Program-made: the position numbers and the translations under genes
Assembly: GCA_901456055.1 (NCBI GenBank)
Contig: CABDWT010000004.1
Span: 992,001 to 1,056,000, forward strand
Length of the DNA stretch: 64,000 bases
From: Phytobacter ursingii
GTDB lineage: Bacteria; Pseudomonadota; Gammaproteobacteria; Enterobacterales; Enterobacteriaceae
Direction: 5' to 3'
Notes under the pieces: model-generated
Told to the model about the DNA's origin: nothing
Databases searched by the model: none
The model's input: the letters and a program-made list of their open reading frames with translations, nothing else
In this document: in pieces, positions 63,463-64,000 of the stretch
Position numbering within the stretch: the stretch's first letter is position 1
How the letters are laid out: every line of letters starts with the position of its first letter

Positions 63463-64000
63463 TTTTCCTGCGGCGTCACGACCGAGTGGCGCCTTACCAG
63501 CGTCGGGTTAAAGACATGTGTGACATCCGGAACCGGACGGTTTTCTGCCAGCGCCAGCGCCAGTTCCGCCGCCTGTGTCGCCATCGTCACGATGGGATAG
63601 CGCACCGTGGTCAGACGCGGGCGGACATAGCGTGACACCAGCACATCGTCAAAGCCAATCAGAGAGATCTCGTCAGGCACAGTAATGCCATTATCGTTGA
63701 GTACTCCCATTGCTCCCGCCGCCATCGAATCGTTATAACAGGCGATAGCCGTAAAATTCTTGCCGCGCCCGAGCAGTTCGGTCATCGCCTGTTCCCCGCC
63801 GCTCTCGTCCGGTTCACCGAAGGTGACCAGACGCTCATTACATGGCAGGCCGTTTTCTTTGAGGGCGTCGTAATAGCCCTGCAGACGGTCTTCCGCGTCA
63901 GAAATCGCGTGGTTGGAACACAAATAGCCTATCCGGGTATGGCCCTGTTGTATGAGGTGGCGCGTCGCTAGCCAGGCGCCGTAGCGGTCATCAAGCGACA
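63459..64000 (-). CDS. galR: GalR repressor, C-terminal part (5' end outside window)
   Basis: The frame is open through the right edge, giving the last about 180 of 343 residues. The sequence follows E. coli GalR closely (DDRYGAWLATRHLIQQGHTR, AGAMGVLNDNGI, SLIGFDDVLVSRYVRP, LVRRHSV). It represses galactose genes with galactose as inducer. The DNA-binding head lies outside the window. In E. coli galR is next to lysA; here the PTS locus separates them. Confidence 0.93.
   Translation of the reverse strand, partial: SLDDRYGAWLATRHLIQQGHTRIGYLCSNHAISDAEDRLQGYYDALKENGLPCNERLVTFGEPDESGGEQAMTELLGRGKNFTAIACYNDSMAAGAMGVLNDNGITVPDEISLIGFDDVLVSRYVRPRLTTVRYPIVTMATQAAELALALAENRPVPDVTHVFNPTLVRRHSVVTPQEN

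Noticed and set aside
1-64000. CRISPR arrays, tRNA genes, integrases, transposases
   Set aside because: No regularly spaced repeats, no tRNA-like cloverleaf and no recombinase genes were seen.

Overview
The window is chromosomal DNA of a member of the Enterobacteriaceae. Several proteins are close to Escherichia coli counterparts by recall (GudD, KduI, KduD, YgeA, LysR, LysA, the C-terminal part of GalR, YdbC-type reductase), and yqeF-kduI-kduD-ygeA-lysR-lysA-galR is the usual enteric gene order. It is not E. coli, because araE is missing between kduD and ygeA, a beta-glucoside-type PTS locus sits between lysA and galR, and the left half holds accessory clusters. A Citrobacter-, Kluyvera- or Klebsiella-like genus is plausible, but I cannot fix the species from sequence alone. 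No tRNA, rRNA, CRISPR array, prophage or insertion sequence was seen.

Left to right: (1) 1-5.9 kb: the end of an MFS transporter, a two-gene Tm-1-like/PEP-hydrolase-like operon with a divergent TetR-type regulator and three matching palindromic operators, and an Aer-like chemoreceptor. (2) 6.1-21.8 kb: a complete aryl polyene (APE) biosynthesis cluster on the minus strand, from a small lipoprotein and a methyltransferase through two carrier proteins, ketosynthases, dehydratases, ketoreductase, ligase, glycosyl/acyltransferases and an MMPL/LolA export set to a phosphopantetheinyl transferase. (3) 22.3-25.1 kb: mntP, crcB with a fluoride riboswitch, and a lone gudD. (4) 25.1-27.6 kb: an AT-rich stretch, an unknown 141-residue protein, and an OxyR-like LysR regulator that keeps the two redox cysteines.

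(5) 27.9-44.1 kb: a cellulose island. bcsA-bcsB-bcsC-bcsD are followed in the same direction by a PAS-GGDEF diguanylate cyclase, a GalU-like UDP-glucose pyrophosphorylase and the endoglucanase bcsZ, so the operon carries synthase, c-di-GMP source and substrate source together. A BcsO-like small protein lies upstream. Next come a PAS-GGDEF-EAL protein with an intact EAL domain, a previously unlisted 41-residue membrane protein, and a GAF-GGDEF protein with a ruined active site. (6) 44.2-50.9 kb: an aldo/keto reductase, then cystathionine gamma-lyase and beta-synthase (reverse transsulfuration, mtcBC type) divergent from a second methionine-type ABC importer. Together these would take up methionine and convert it to cysteine.

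(7) 51-57.6 kb: yqeF, kduI-kduD with KdgR-like operators, ygeA, lysR and lysA. (8) 57.7-63.5 kb: a LacI-type repressor divergent from a lactose/cellobiose-family PTS EIIC, a GH1 6-phospho-glycosidase, an EIIB, a UxuR-like GntR regulator and a GNAT acetyltransferase, ending in the 3' part of galR. The intergenic region of this locus has several palindromes that fit two different regulators.
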